DNA from: Streptomyces fodineus
Lineage (GTDB): Bacteria > Actinomycetota > Actinomycetes > Streptomycetales > Streptomycetaceae
DNA: 64,000 bases
Assembly: GCF_001735805.1 (NCBI RefSeq)
Contig: NZ_CP017248.1
Span: forward strand, 6,200,001-6,264,000
Direction of reading: 5' to 3'
The position numbers and the translations under genes were made by a program. This document shows positions 52,503 to 61,355 of this stretch, piece by piece (the first letter of the stretch is position 1; every line of letters begins with the position of its first letter). A model generated the notes under the pieces. The model was not told where the DNA came from, ran no database searches, and saw nothing but the letters and a program-made list of their open reading frames with translations.

Positions 52503-54005
52503 ATGACGAAGATCGTCAACCACTGGATCGGCGGGAAGACCGCCGAAGGCGCGTCGGGCACGTACGGGCCGGTCACCGACCCGGCGACCGGCGCGGTCAC
52601 CACGAAGGTCGCGTTCGCGTCGGTCGAGGAGGTGGACACGGCCGTAGCGGCGGCCAAGGACGCCTTCACGACCTGGGGCCAGTCCTCGCTGGCCCAGCGC
52701 ACGACCATCCTCTTCCGGTTCCGTGCGCTGCTCGACGCCCACCGCGACGAGATCGCCGAGCTGATCACCGCCGAGCACGGCAAGGTGCACTCCGACGCGC
52801 TCGGCGAGGTCGCGCGCGGCCTGGAGATCGTCGACCTGGCCTGTGGCATCAACGTGCAGCTCAAGGGCGAGCTGTCCACGCAGGTCGCCAGCAGTGTCGA
52901 CGTCTCCTCGATCCGGCAGCCGCTCGGTGTCGTCGCCGGTATCACGCCGTTCAACTTCCCGGCGATGGTCCCGATGTGGATGTTCCCGATCGCCATCGCG
53001 TGCGGCAACACGTTCGTGCTCAAGCCGAGCGAGAAGGACCCGTCGGCGTCGGTCCGGATCGCCGAGCTGCTGTCCGAGGCCGGTCTGCCGGACGGCGTCT
53101 TCAACGTCGTGCACGGCGACAAGGTGGCGGTGGACCGCCTGCTGGAGCACCCCGACGTCAAGGCGGTGTCCTTCGTCGGCTCCACCCCGATCGCCCGCTA
53201 CATCCACACCACGGCCTCCGCCAACGGCAAGCGGGTGCAGGCCCTGGGCGGCGCCAAGAACCACATGCTGGTCCTGCCGGACGCCGACCTGGACGCCGCC
53301 GCCGACGCCGCCGTGAGCGCGGCCTACGGCTCCGCGGGCGAGCGCTGCATGGCCATCTCGGCGGTCGTGGCCGTGGGCGCGATCGGCGACACGCTGGTGG
53401 AGAAGATCCGCGAGCGCGCCGAGAAGATCAAGATCGGTCCCGGCAACGACCCGACGTCCGAGATGGGCCCGCTGATCACCAAGGTGCACCGCGACAAGGT
53501 GGCCTCCTATGTCGAGGGCGCCGCCGCCGAGGGCGCCGAGGTCGTGCTCGACGGCACCGGCTACACCGTCGAGGGCTTCGAGGACGGCCACTGGATCGGC
53601 ATCTCGCTGCTCGACAGGGTGCCGACCAGCGCCAAGGCCTACCAGGACGAGATCTTCGGCCCGGTGCTGTGCGTGCTGCGCGTCGACACCTACGACGAGG
53701 GCGTGGCGCTCATCAACGCCTCGCCGTTCGGCAACGGCACCGCGATCTTCACCCGGGACGGCGGCGCGGCCCGCCGCTTCCAGCTGGAGATCGAGGCCGG
53801 CATGGTCGGCGTGAACGTCCCGATCCCGGTCCCCGTCGGCTACCACTCCTTCGGCGGCTGGAAGGACTCGCTCTTCGGCGACCACCACATCTACGGCAAC
53901 GACGGCACGCACTTCTACACCCGCGGCAAGGTCGTCACCACCCGCTGGCCCGACCCGGCCGACGCCCCGGCGGGCGTGGACCTGGGCTTCCCGCGCAACC
54001 ACTGA
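52503..54005 (+). CDS. mmsA: CoA-acylating methylmalonate-semialdehyde dehydrogenase
   Basis: A 500-residue aldehyde dehydrogenase (also called iolA). Catalytic Cys lies in GSAGERCMAIS, the CoA-acylating subtype signature. NAD-binding and core segments: GITPFNFPAMVPMWMFP, KPSEKDPSAS, FVGSTPIARY and the C-terminal YHSFGGWKDSLFGD. It converts malonate or methylmalonate semialdehyde to acetyl- or propionyl-CoA, the last step of inositol and valine breakdown. ATG 52503 after AAGGAG. Followed by a strong terminator. Confidence 0.94.
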   Translation: MTKIVNHWIGGKTAEGASGTYGPVTDPATGAVTTKVAFASVEEVDTAVAAAKDAFTTWGQSSLAQRTTILFRFRALLDAHRDEIAELITAEHGKVHSDALGEVARGLEIVDLACGINVQLKGELSTQVASSVDVSSIRQPLGVVAGITPFNFPAMVPMWMFPIAIACGNTFVLKPSEKDPSASVRIAELLSEAGLPDGVFNVVHGDKVAVDRLLEHPDVKAVSFVGSTPIARYIHTTASANGKRVQALGGAKNHMLVLPDADLDAAADAAVSAAYGSAGERCMAISAVVAVGAIGDTLVEKIRERAEKIKIGPGNDPTSEMGPLITKVHRDKVASYVEGAAAEGAEVVLDGTGYTVEGFEDGHWIGISLLDRVPTSAKAYQDEIFGPVLCVLRVDTYDEGVALINASPFGNGTAIFTRDGGAARRFQLEIEAGMVGVNVPIPVPVGYHSFGGWKDSLFGDHHIYGNDGTHFYTRGKVVTTRWPDPADAPAGVDLGFPRNH

Positions 54006-54008
54006 GCG

Positions 54009-54068
54009 ACCGACAGGGACCGACAGGGACCGAGAGGGCCTGACAGGGCCTGACAGGGCCTGACAGGG
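54009..54068 (+). repeat. Six 10-bp tandem repeats
   Basis: Units accgacaggg (twice), accgagaggg, and cctgacaggg (three times) follow each other immediately after the mmsA stop. The last unit supplies the cagggcc that begins the 5' arm of the terminator, so each upstream copy could compete for pairing with the 3' arm. Confidence 0.85.
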
Positions 54069-54099
54069 CCGTCCGCTATGCGGACGGCCCTGTTTTTTT
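54064..54099 (+). terminator. Strong intrinsic terminator of the iol operon
   Basis: CAGGGCCGTCCGC at 54064-54076 pairs perfectly over 13 bases with GCGGACGGCCCTG at 54080-54092, loop TAT, followed by seven T residues. It is the most canonical rho-independent terminator in the window. Confidence 0.93.
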
Positions 54100-54344
54100 G
54101 TGCGGGGGCGCTGCGATTCTCGTACGGCCGCAAGGGCCCGCCCATAAGGACCGTTGATACGAGAATCGGTGATCAGCCGCTTATTTGCTGCGGATTTCGT
54201 AGGTGAACACCCATTGACGCGGCGGTTTTCGTCGGGGTTCCATTCAGCCGCCGGGAGCGGACCAGAGCATGTACGACCAGCCGCCGGAGGCGATAGCGCT
54301 CCCGACCTCCACCCTCACTCGCACGAGTCGATCGGAACCGCCGC

Positions 54345-55817
54345 ATGACCGACACGCTCCGCTCTGTCGACACAGCCGTCATAGCCGCTTCTGACAGGCC
54401 TCAGAAACTCAAGCGGTCCATCGGCGTCGTCGGCGGCACCCTGCTCACCCTCTCGTGCGTCACGCCCGCCTCCACGCTCTTCGTGATCGTGCCCGACCTG
54501 TTCTCCAGCCTGGGCACCGCCACGGCCCTGTGCCTCGCCATCGGCGCGCTCCTCTGTATCCCCGTGGCCTTCTGCTACTCGGAGCTGGGCACCCTCATCC
54601 CCAGCGCGGGCGGCGAGTACGCCATCGTCTCCACCCTCGCCGGACGGCTCGCCGGCTGGCTGGCCTTCGTGATGTCGCTGCTCGTCGTGATGATCGTCCC
54701 TCCGGTCATCGCGATGGGCACCGCCGACTACCTCGCCCCGGTCGTCCACCTCGACCCGTCCCTCACGGGCGCCGGCGTGATGATCGCGGCCACCCTGGCC
54801 GGTCTGCTGGACCTGCGCGCCAACGCCTGGATCACCGGCATCTTCCTGGTCCTGGAGGTCGTCGCCGCCGGTGTCGTCGCCCTCCTCGGCTTCACCCACT
54901 CCCACCGCGGTGCGGGCAGCCTCGTCGGCTCGCTCCAGGTGGCCGGCGACCACGCGCACGTCAGCCCGGTCACGGCCATGATGGTCCTCTCCGGGCTCGC
55001 CATCGCCCTCTTCGCCACCCAGGGCTTCTCCACCGCCATCTACCTCTCCGAGGAGCTGGAGAACCCGCGCCGCAGCGTCGCCCGTACCGTCCTCGCCACC
55101 CTCGCCATCTCCAGCGTCGTCATCCTGGTGCCGGTCGTGGCGATCACCCTCGGCGCCGGTGACCTGAAGACCCTGACCGGCGGCGACATCTCCTCCATGG
55201 TCATCGCCTGGAGCAACTCGGCTGTCGGCACCTTCGTCAGCCTGTGCGTCGCCCTCGCGATCATCAACGCGGGCATCGTCATGGTCATCCAGAACTCCCG
55301 CGTCCTGTTCGCCTCCGCCCGCGACAAGGCCTGGCCGTCCCCGGTCAACAACGCCCTCGCCAAGCTCGGCCGGTTCGGCTCCCCCTGGGTCGCCACCCTC
55401 GTCGTCGGCGTCCCGGGCGCGTTCCTCTGCTTCGTCAACCTCGACACCCTCTACGGCGTCACCGGCGTCGCCGTCACCGGCCTGTACCTGCTGGTCGCGA
55501 TCGCCTCGCTGCTCTCCCGGCGCGGTGCGCACGGCACCAGGAAGGCGTGGCGGATGCCGCTGTGGCCGGCGATGCCGGTCCTGCTGATCGCGGTCCTGGT
55601 CTACGTCCTGGTCGAGCAGGACTCCTCGTACCTGCTGTGGACCGGCGGCATCACCGCCGTCGCCACCCTCTACTGGGCCTTCTACCTCCGCCCGCGCCGC
55701 GAGACCCGCTGGCTGGTGTCCCTCCCGGAGGACGTCCGGCTCGCGGAGGAGGCGCCGGTCGCCGAGGGCACGCAGCTCGCCACGGGCACACCGCTCGCCG
55801 AGGGCGCGCATGCGTAG
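54345..55817 (+). CDS. APC-superfamily amino acid permease
   Basis: A 490-residue permease with 12 hydrophobic helices. APC signatures are GVVGGTLLTLSCVTPASTLF in helix 1, ELGTLIPSAGGEYAIV and GFSTAIYLSEELENPRRSVART. It probably imports amino acids or polyamines by proton symport. The iol terminator separates it from the inositol genes, so a role in inositol uptake is not supported. The 245 bases upstream hold no gene. Confidence 0.88.
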   Translation: MTDTLRSVDTAVIAASDRPQKLKRSIGVVGGTLLTLSCVTPASTLFVIVPDLFSSLGTATALCLAIGALLCIPVAFCYSELGTLIPSAGGEYAIVSTLAGRLAGWLAFVMSLLVVMIVPPVIAMGTADYLAPVVHLDPSLTGAGVMIAATLAGLLDLRANAWITGIFLVLEVVAAGVVALLGFTHSHRGAGSLVGSLQVAGDHAHVSPVTAMMVLSGLAIALFATQGFSTAIYLSEELENPRRSVARTVLATLAISSVVILVPVVAITLGAGDLKTLTGGDISSMVIAWSNSAVGTFVSLCVALAIINAGIVMVIQNSRVLFASARDKAWPSPVNNALAKLGRFGSPWVATLVVGVPGAFLCFVNLDTLYGVTGVAVTGLYLLVAIASLLSRRGAHGTRKAWRMPLWPAMPVLLIAVLVYVLVEQDSSYLLWTGGITAVATLYWAFYLRPRRETRWLVSLPEDVRLAEEAPVAEGTQLATGTPLAEGAHA

Positions 55818-55826
55818 TCAGAACTC

Positions 55827-56231
55827 TCAGGTCATCACCCGGCACGCAGCGTCGTCCTTGCCGCCCGCACTGCGATAGGCGGCAAGGGCGACGTCGTTTC
55901 CGGCGTCGACCCCGACCCACATGCCGTGGCAGTCCCGCTCCCGGGCCAGCGCGGCCAGCCGCTCCACCAGCGCCCGCCCGATGCCCCGGCGCCGGTACGG
56001 CTCGTCCACGGCCAGCTCGTACAGGAACATCTCGGTGCCCTTGTCGGGGTGGACCGTCTCGACGCCGCTGACGAAGCCGACGGGGACGTCCGCGTCCTGC
56101 GCGTAGGCCAGGAGCAGATGGTGCCCGGCGGTGGTGAGGAAACGCTCCGCCCACTCGGGGCGCGCCGGGTTGTCGAACAGGTGCCCGGCGGCGAGGACTT
56201 CCTCGACGGTCGTGGCGATCCGTATCTCCAT
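55827..56231 (-). CDS. GNAT acetyltransferase, AAC(3)-I-like
   Basis: A 134-residue single-domain GNAT. The acetyl-CoA loop is VDEPYRRRGIGRALVERL, and FLYELAVDEPYRRRGIG with VGVDAGNDVALAAYRSAG resembles aminoglycoside 3-N-acetyltransferase type I. Similarity in the motif alone does not prove resistance activity. ATG 56231. Convergent with the permease, nine bases apart. Confidence 0.78.
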   Translation of the reverse strand: MEIRIATTVEEVLAAGHLFDNPARPEWAERFLTTAGHHLLLAYAQDADVPVGFVSGVETVHPDKGTEMFLYELAVDEPYRRRGIGRALVERLAALARERDCHGMWVGVDAGNDVALAAYRSAGGKDDAACRVMT

Positions 56232-56345
56232 GGCTCTTCGTACCACGTCCGAAGTACGCCGCGGCAGCCCGTACTCCCCAGGGAGGGGCCGGGGTTCAAC
56301 CCGGCGGGAGCATCGGTTGTCGGTGGCGGCCCGTACCGTTGAGGC

Positions 56346-58997
56346 ATGGATCTTCGGGTGCCTTCCGTGCGAGGGCTGCTCAAGGGGCCGCGCCGGCTGT
56401 TCGCCGCCGCGGCCGCCGTCGTGGTGCTCGCCGGTGCCGGGACCTGGACGGCGGCCGTCGCCTCCGACGGCACGCGGCCGGTGCACGCGAGCGAGCAGGT
56501 CATGGCGGTCGACGGCGTGCGCCTGGACACCTCGTTCTTCACCCCGGCCGGCACCGGCCGCCACCCCGCCGTCCTGCTGGCCCACGGCTTCGGCGGCAGC
56601 AAGGACGACATGCGTCGGCAGGCCGAGGACCTCGCCCGGGACGGGTACGCGGTCCTGACCTGGTCCGCGCGCGGATTCGGCAGGTCCACCGGAAAGATCG
56701 GGCTCAACGACCCGAAGGCCGAGGTCGCCGACGCCTCCCGGCTCATCGACTGGCTGGCGAAACGGCCCGAGGTCCAGCTCGACAAACCCGGCGACCCGCG
56801 CGTGGGCATGGCCGGCGGCTCCTACGGCGGCGCGATCTCCCTGCTCACCGCCGGATACGACCACCGGGTCGACGCCATCGCCCCGGCCATCACCTACTGG
56901 AACCTGGCCGACGCCCTGTTCCCGAACGGCGTGTTCAAGAAACTGTGGGCCGGCGTCTTCTTCAACACCGGCGGCGGCTGCGCCCGTTTCGAGCCGGAGC
57001 TGTGCCGGATGTACGACCGGGTCGCCCAGTCCGGCACCCCGGACGCGGCGGCCCGCGGGCTGCTCGAGGCACGCTCGCCGTCCGCCGTCGGCTCCCGCGT
57101 CAAGGTGCCCACGCTGCTGCTGCAGGGCCAGACGGACTCCCTGTTCACGCTCGGCCAGTCCGACGCGGCCCAGCAGGCGATCCGGGCGAACGGCGCCCCC
57201 GTGGACGTCGACTGGATCGCAGGCGGCCATGACGGCGGCGACATGGAGGCCGGCCGCGTGCAGGCACGCGTGCGTGCGTGGTTCGACCACTATCTGAAGG
57301 GCGACAAGAACACCGGCACCGGCCCGGCCTTCCGGATCACCCGCACCGGAGGCGTCGACTCCGCCAACGGCACGGCCCAGCTGCGCGGCGCGAGCGCCGC
57401 CGCCTACCCCGGCCTGCGCGACCACCCGCGCGGCATCGCCCTGACCGGCGGCACCCAGCACGTCACCAACCCGGCCGGCGCCAGCCCGCCCGGCGTCTCC
57501 GCGCTGCCCGGCCTCGGCGGCTCCGGCGGCCTCACCCAGCTGTCCGCGCTCGGCATCGGCGTCTCCCTCGACTTCCCCGGCCAGTACGCGGCATTCGATT
57601 CGGCACCCCTGCGCCGCGACCTGCAGATCACCGGCACCCCGACCGCGACCGTCCACATCGCCTCGACCAGCGACGACGCCGTCCTGTTCGGCAAGGTCTA
57701 CGACGTCGCCCCCGGCGGCACCCAGCAGGTCCTGCCCTCCCAGCTCGTCGCACCGGTCCGGGTGACCGGCGCCAGGGCCGGCCAGGACGTCACCGTCACC
57801 CTCCCGGCGATCGACCACGAGGTGCAGAAGGGCCACCGGCTCCGCCTGGTCCTCGCCTCCACCGACCTCGGCTACGCCTCACCGGCCGCCCCGGCCACCT
57901 ACACCGTCTCCCTGAAGGGAGACCTGAGCGTGCCGACGGCGCCCGCCGTCACCACCGCCGCGGCGCCCCTGCCCGCCTGGGTGTGGTGGCTGCCGGTCGC
58001 CGGCGCGGTGGCCGCGCTCGCGCTGCTGCTCACCGCCCGCCGCCGTGCGGCCACCCCCGCACCCGACCCGGAGCTGGCCGAAGTCCCGCTGGTGATCAAG
58101 GAGTTGAGCAAGCGCTACGCGAAGTCCGCCGACCGCTACGCGGTGCGCGAGCTGTCCTTCCGGGTGGAGAAGGGCCAGGTGCTCGGCCTGCTCGGGCCCA
58201 ACGGCGCGGGCAAGACCACCACCCTGCGCATGCTGATGGGCCTGATCGCCCCGGACGACGGCGAGATCCGCGTCTTCGGTCACGCCATCCGGCCCGGCGC
58301 GCCCGTGCTGTCGCGGGTCGGCGCCTTCGTGGAGGGGGCGGGCTTCCTGCCGCATCTGTCCGGCCGGGAGAACCTGGAGCTGTACTGGCGGGCCACCGGC
58401 CGCCCGCCCGAGGACGCCCACCTGGACGAGGCGCTGGAGATCGCCGGGCTCGGCGACGCGCTCGCCCGCGCGGTGCGCACCTACTCCCAGGGCATGCGCC
58501 AGCGCCTCGCCATCGCCCAGGCCATGCTCGGCCTGCCCGACCTGCTCATCCTCGACGAGCCCACCAACGGCCTCGACCCGCCCCAGATCCGCGAGATGCG
58601 CGAGGTGATGATCCGCTACGCGGCCGCCGGCCGTACGGTGATCGTCTCCAGCCATCTCCTCGCCGAGGTCGAGCAGTCCTGCACGCACCTGGTGGTGATG
58701 GACCGCGGCCGGCTCGTCCAGGCCGGCCCGGTCGGCGAGATCATCGGCTCCGGCGACACCCTGCTGGTCGGCACCGCCACGCCCGTGGAGGAGCCGGTCG
58801 TGGGGAAGGTGGCCGCGCTGCCCGGCGTCGCCTCCGCCGTGCGCACCGACGACGGGCTGCTCATCCGGATGGAGCCCGGCGGCACGGCCGAGCGGCTGGT
58901 CGTGGAGCTGGTGCGGCTGGAAGTGCCCGTCGCCTCGGTCGGCCCGCACCGCCGCCTGGAAGACGCCTTCCTCACCCTGATCGGAGGTTCAGCATGA
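56346..58997 (+). CDS. CocE-like hydrolase fused to ABC transporter ATPase
   Basis: An 883-residue fusion. Residues 19-40 are a membrane anchor. Residues 45-330 are an alpha/beta hydrolase with nucleophile Ser159 in AGGSYGGA, followed to about 540 by the jelly-roll C-terminal domain of CocE / X-Pro dipeptidyl-peptidase enzymes. A second membrane helix (about 552-569) returns the chain to the cytoplasm. Residues 580-883 are an ABC ATPase with Walker A GPNGAGKT (about 617), YSQGMRQRL signature and LLILDEPTNGLDPP. The hydrolase would therefore be outside and the ATPase inside. The permease gene follows with an ATGA overlap. Probably exports or senses a peptide or ester substrate. Confidence 0.88.
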   Translation: MDLRVPSVRGLLKGPRRLFAAAAAVVVLAGAGTWTAAVASDGTRPVHASEQVMAVDGVRLDTSFFTPAGTGRHPAVLLAHGFGGSKDDMRRQAEDLARDGYAVLTWSARGFGRSTGKIGLNDPKAEVADASRLIDWLAKRPEVQLDKPGDPRVGMAGGSYGGAISLLTAGYDHRVDAIAPAITYWNLADALFPNGVFKKLWAGVFFNTGGGCARFEPELCRMYDRVAQSGTPDAAARGLLEARSPSAVGSRVKVPTLLLQGQTDSLFTLGQSDAAQQAIRANGAPVDVDWIAGGHDGGDMEAGRVQARVRAWFDHYLKGDKNTGTGPAFRITRTGGVDSANGTAQLRGASAAAYPGLRDHPRGIALTGGTQHVTNPAGASPPGVSALPGLGGSGGLTQLSALGIGVSLDFPGQYAAFDSAPLRRDLQITGTPTATVHIASTSDDAVLFGKVYDVAPGGTQQVLPSQLVAPVRVTGARAGQDVTVTLPAIDHEVQKGHRLRLVLASTDLGYASPAAPATYTVSLKGDLSVPTAPAVTTAAAPLPAWVWWLPVAGAVAALALLLTARRRAATPAPDPELAEVPLVIKELSKRYAKSADRYAVRELSFRVEKGQVLGLLGPNGAGKTTTLRMLMGLIAPDDGEIRVFGHAIRPGAPVLSRVGAFVEGAGFLPHLSGRENLELYWRATGRPPEDAHLDEALEIAGLGDALARAVRTYSQGMRQRLAIAQAMLGLPDLLILDEPTNGLDPPQIREMREVMIRYAAAGRTVIVSSHLLAEVEQSCTHLVVMDRGRLVQAGPVGEIIGSGDTLLVGTATPVEEPVVGKVAALPGVASAVRTDDGLLIRMEPGGTAERLVVELVRLEVPVASVGPHRRLEDAFLTLIGGSA

Positions 58998-59848
58998 GCA
59001 CGCTCACCGAGGCCGCCTCCGGTTACCAGACGCGGCACACCCTGCCCCTGCGGGTCGAGCTGGTCCGCCAGCTCAAGCGGCGGCGCACCCTGATCATGGG
59101 GGTCATCCTGGCCCTGCTGCCGTTCGTGCTGCTGATCGCCTTCGCGATCGGCGGCGACCCCTCCAGCCGCGACGGCCGGATCACCCTGATGGAGACGGCC
59201 ACCGCGTCCGGCGCCAACTTCGCCGCGGTGAACCTGTTCGTCTCGGCCGGCTTTCTGCTGGTGATCCCGGTCGCCCTGTTCTGCGGGGATACCGTCGCCT
59301 CGGAGGCGAGCTGGTCCTCGCTGCGCTATCTGCTCGCCGCGCCCGTGCCCCGCGCCCGGCTGCTGTGGTCCAAGCTCGTCGTGGGGCTCGGGCTGAGCCT
59401 CGCCGCGATGATCCTGCTCCCGGTGGTCGCCCTCGCGGCCGGGACGGCGGCGTACGGCTGGGGGCCGCTGCAGATCCCGACGGGCGGCGCGCTGGAGACG
59501 AGTACGGCGGTGCAGCGCCTGGCGGTCACCGTGGCATACATCTTCGTCTCCCAACTGGTCACCGCCGGACTCGCGTTCTGGCTGTCGACGAAGACGGACG
59601 CCCCGCTCGGCGCGGTCGGCGGCGCGGTCGGACTGACCATCGTCGGCAATGTCCTGGACGCCGTCACCGCGCTCGGCCACTGGCGCGACTTCCTGCCCGC
59701 GCACTGGCAGTTCGCCTGGGCCGACACCGTCCAGCCGCACCCGGAGTGGTCCGGCATGATCCAGGGCACCGCGATCTCCGTGACGTACGCGCTGGTGCTG
59801 TTCGCCCTGGCATTCCGGGGATTCGCCCGCAAAGACGTGGTGTCATAG
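58994..59848 (+). CDS. ABC transporter permease
   Basis: A 284-residue ABC-2-type membrane subunit with six helices (LIMGVILALLPFVLLIA, FLLVIPVALFCG and others). Its ATG lies in the stop codon of the hydrolase-ATPase gene, five bases after GGAGGTTC, so the two form one transporter. The sequence SEASWSSLRYLLAAPVPR is typical of the cytoplasmic coupling loop. Confidence 0.88.
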   Translation: MSTLTEAASGYQTRHTLPLRVELVRQLKRRRTLIMGVILALLPFVLLIAFAIGGDPSSRDGRITLMETATASGANFAAVNLFVSAGFLLVIPVALFCGDTVASEASWSSLRYLLAAPVPRARLLWSKLVVGLGLSLAAMILLPVVALAAGTAAYGWGPLQIPTGGALETSTAVQRLAVTVAYIFVSQLVTAGLAFWLSTKTDAPLGAVGGAVGLTIVGNVLDAVTALGHWRDFLPAHWQFAWADTVQPHPEWSGMIQGTAISVTYALVLFALAFRGFARKDVVS

Positions 59849-60029
59849 TTTTCTTTTACGATCAATTGATTCGCCGACCACATGTGAATAACTCCATGGA
59901 AACCGGAGTAACGCGCTTCTTCACTCCCTTTGTGTTCATGCGTATGGAGTAGCGCCTCGCTTTCGGCGGACTGTGGACTGCTATGTTCTGCATCTGTCGG
60001 ATCAGAGGTAACTTCAAGTGAGGTGAATC

Positions 60030-60449
60030 ATGAAGAAGGCAGTTTTTACCACTGCGGCGTTGGCCATTGGTGCGGGTCTTGTGGGTGGTTCCGCCGTGGC
60101 GGCTTCGGCCGTTACGAAGGCACCTGCCCACGAAAACACCGGCCCGCTCGGCCTCATGTCCCAGACCGAGGTGGCTCCGGCGCTCGTGCCCGCGGCGGAC
60201 ACCGTGATGCGGGTGGCCAAGCAGGGCAACCTCACCAAGGGCAGCGCGTTCGACGCCCAGTCGTCGACGGTCACCGGCAAGAACAAGGCGGCCAAGGTCT
60301 CCGGGGTGTACCTGGACGGCATGGGCCGCGCCGGCAACAAGAAGCCCGCGCTACCGGTGAAGAATCCGCTCGGCTCCGGCTCCGTTCAGCTCCACCCGCT
60401 GAACGGGCCGACCAGCGCCGGTGTCGGCAGCCTGCTCAACCAGGGGTGA
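60030..60449 (+). CDS. Small secreted protein, unknown
   Basis: A 139-residue protein beginning MKKAVFTTAALAIGAGLVGG, signal peptide cleaved about residue 28. The mature part of about 110 residues is low in aromatic residues, without Cys, and ends PLNGPTSAGVGSLLNQG. ATG 60030 follows GAGGTGA by three bases. No recognised domain. First of a set of small exported proteins. Confidence 0.75.
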   Translation: MKKAVFTTAALAIGAGLVGGSAVAASAVTKAPAHENTGPLGLMSQTEVAPALVPAADTVMRVAKQGNLTKGSAFDAQSSTVTGKNKAAKVSGVYLDGMGRAGNKKPALPVKNPLGSGSVQLHPLNGPTSAGVGSLLNQG

Positions 60450-60963
60450 CACGAAAACCGCCAGGAGTCGGCGCGGCGGAAGTCTTCCCCTTCGCCATCC
60501 TTTCGCTGCCATGTGCTCCCCTCTGTTCGCGAGACAGAGGTGGGACCGGAATTCCGACACTCTGATCCGGTTCCGGTCCGCCGGAGATCCCGATCCGCGG
60601 GCGACGCCGCAGTGCCTCGGGACGGATCGCCCGGTGGCCGCGTGGTACGGCCCCCGTCCGGCGCCTCGAAGCCGCAGGCCCAGAGGTCGCAGCCGGACCA
60701 TTTAGCTCCACACCCCCCGGCGCTCGATGCGTGCGGGGGAAATGCCTCAAAGCCTGTCCGGCCCACTGGACCCCTCCTTGCCAGTGGGCCGGACGCACGT
60801 CGGTGAAATCCCGGCACGTGCGTCCGGGTGAACGGTGCACGGCGTCGCTGAGCCATCCGGTGGAATCCAGCGCGAATGGGCCTTGTCCGCGTGACTTTTC
60901 GCCACATATTTCGGTTTCTTGCTATGTAAGCGCGGCTTACCGTGAATCCAGGAAGGAACCGAG
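60450..60963. other. Intergenic region with strong hairpins
   Basis: Across 514 bases I see no supported gene. The region contains the overlapping hairpins at 60756-60825, a small hairpin GTAAGC-GCG-GCTTAC at 60926-60940, and a possible weak promoter (TTGTCC at 60883-60888, ATATTT near 60906) for the first of the tandem paralogues. Confidence 0.5.
60756..60825 (+). promoter_or_regulatory. Two mutually exclusive hairpins
   Basis: Hairpin 1: GTCCGGCCCACTGG (60756-60769) pairs perfectly with CCAGTGGGCCGGAC (60781-60794), 14 bp. Hairpin 2: GGACGCACGT (60791-60800) pairs perfectly with ACGTGCGTCC (60816-60825), 10 bp. They share 60791-60794, so full formation of one limits the other. This could be a terminator/antiterminator or two nested terminators. 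Confidence 0.4.
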
Positions 60964-61296
60964 TTGACCAGGAAGTTCGCGGTCGTCACTGCACTCGCCC
61001 TTAGCGCGCTCTGCGGCAGCGCTGGCATTGCATCCGCCCACTCGAACACGACCAACGTCACTGGTGGTGACGGCTTTTCGGAGTCCCCGGTCGTCGTGAA
61101 CGCCCCTCAGCAGGGGGTGGTTGTCGTCAACGGCTCGCTCATCGACGGCCGCTGCATCGCGCCGTGGTCCAACGGCGCCGTCGGCGTCCTCGGCGGCGCC
61201 GCGACCATCGCGCCGAACTCGCACTACGCCGCCTGCAACACCGCGGCGGTCGACCAGTCGCAGAAGGCCGGTTACCAGGGCGGCCTGTTCTTCTGA
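60964..61296 (+). CDS. Tandem secreted paralogue 1
   Basis: A 110-residue exported protein. A TTG start at 60964 follows AGGAAGGA by six bases. A signal peptide ends near residue 25 (ASA). The mature domain of about 85 residues contains VTGGDGFSESPVVVNAPQQG, DGRCIAPWSNGAVGVLGGAA and PNSHYAACNTAAVDQSQ, shared with the next two genes. Two Cys (RC-I-APW and AAC-N) probably form one disulfide. I recognise no named family; it is not a chaplin or rodlin. Confidence 0.8.
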   Translation: MTRKFAVVTALALSALCGSAGIASAHSNTTNVTGGDGFSESPVVVNAPQQGVVVVNGSLIDGRCIAPWSNGAVGVLGGAATIAPNSHYAACNTAAVDQSQKAGYQGGLFF

Positions 61297-61355
61297 CCCC
61301 TGCTTCGAGTCATTCCGAGCAGGTGAACCCCCTCGCAGTCCGGAAAGGACACTCC

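Noticed and set aside
54009..54068. CRISPR-like repeat array
   Set aside because: Units are 10 bp with no spacers and lead into a terminator; no cas genes in the window.
54345..55817. Inositol transporter for the iol cluster
   Set aside because: Sequence is APC-type rather than an IolT-type MFS or ABC protein, and a strong terminator separates it from the iol operon.
55827..56231. Aminoglycoside resistance gene
   Set aside because: GNAT motifs resemble AAC(3)-I, but motif likeness alone is insufficient and no resistance or antibiotic gene is adjacent; kept as a general acetyltransferase.
60421..60967. Several 75-130 codon frames between 60.4 and 61.0 kb
   Set aside because: They lie in different frames across strong hairpins, are Arg/Pro-rich and lack ribosome binding sites.
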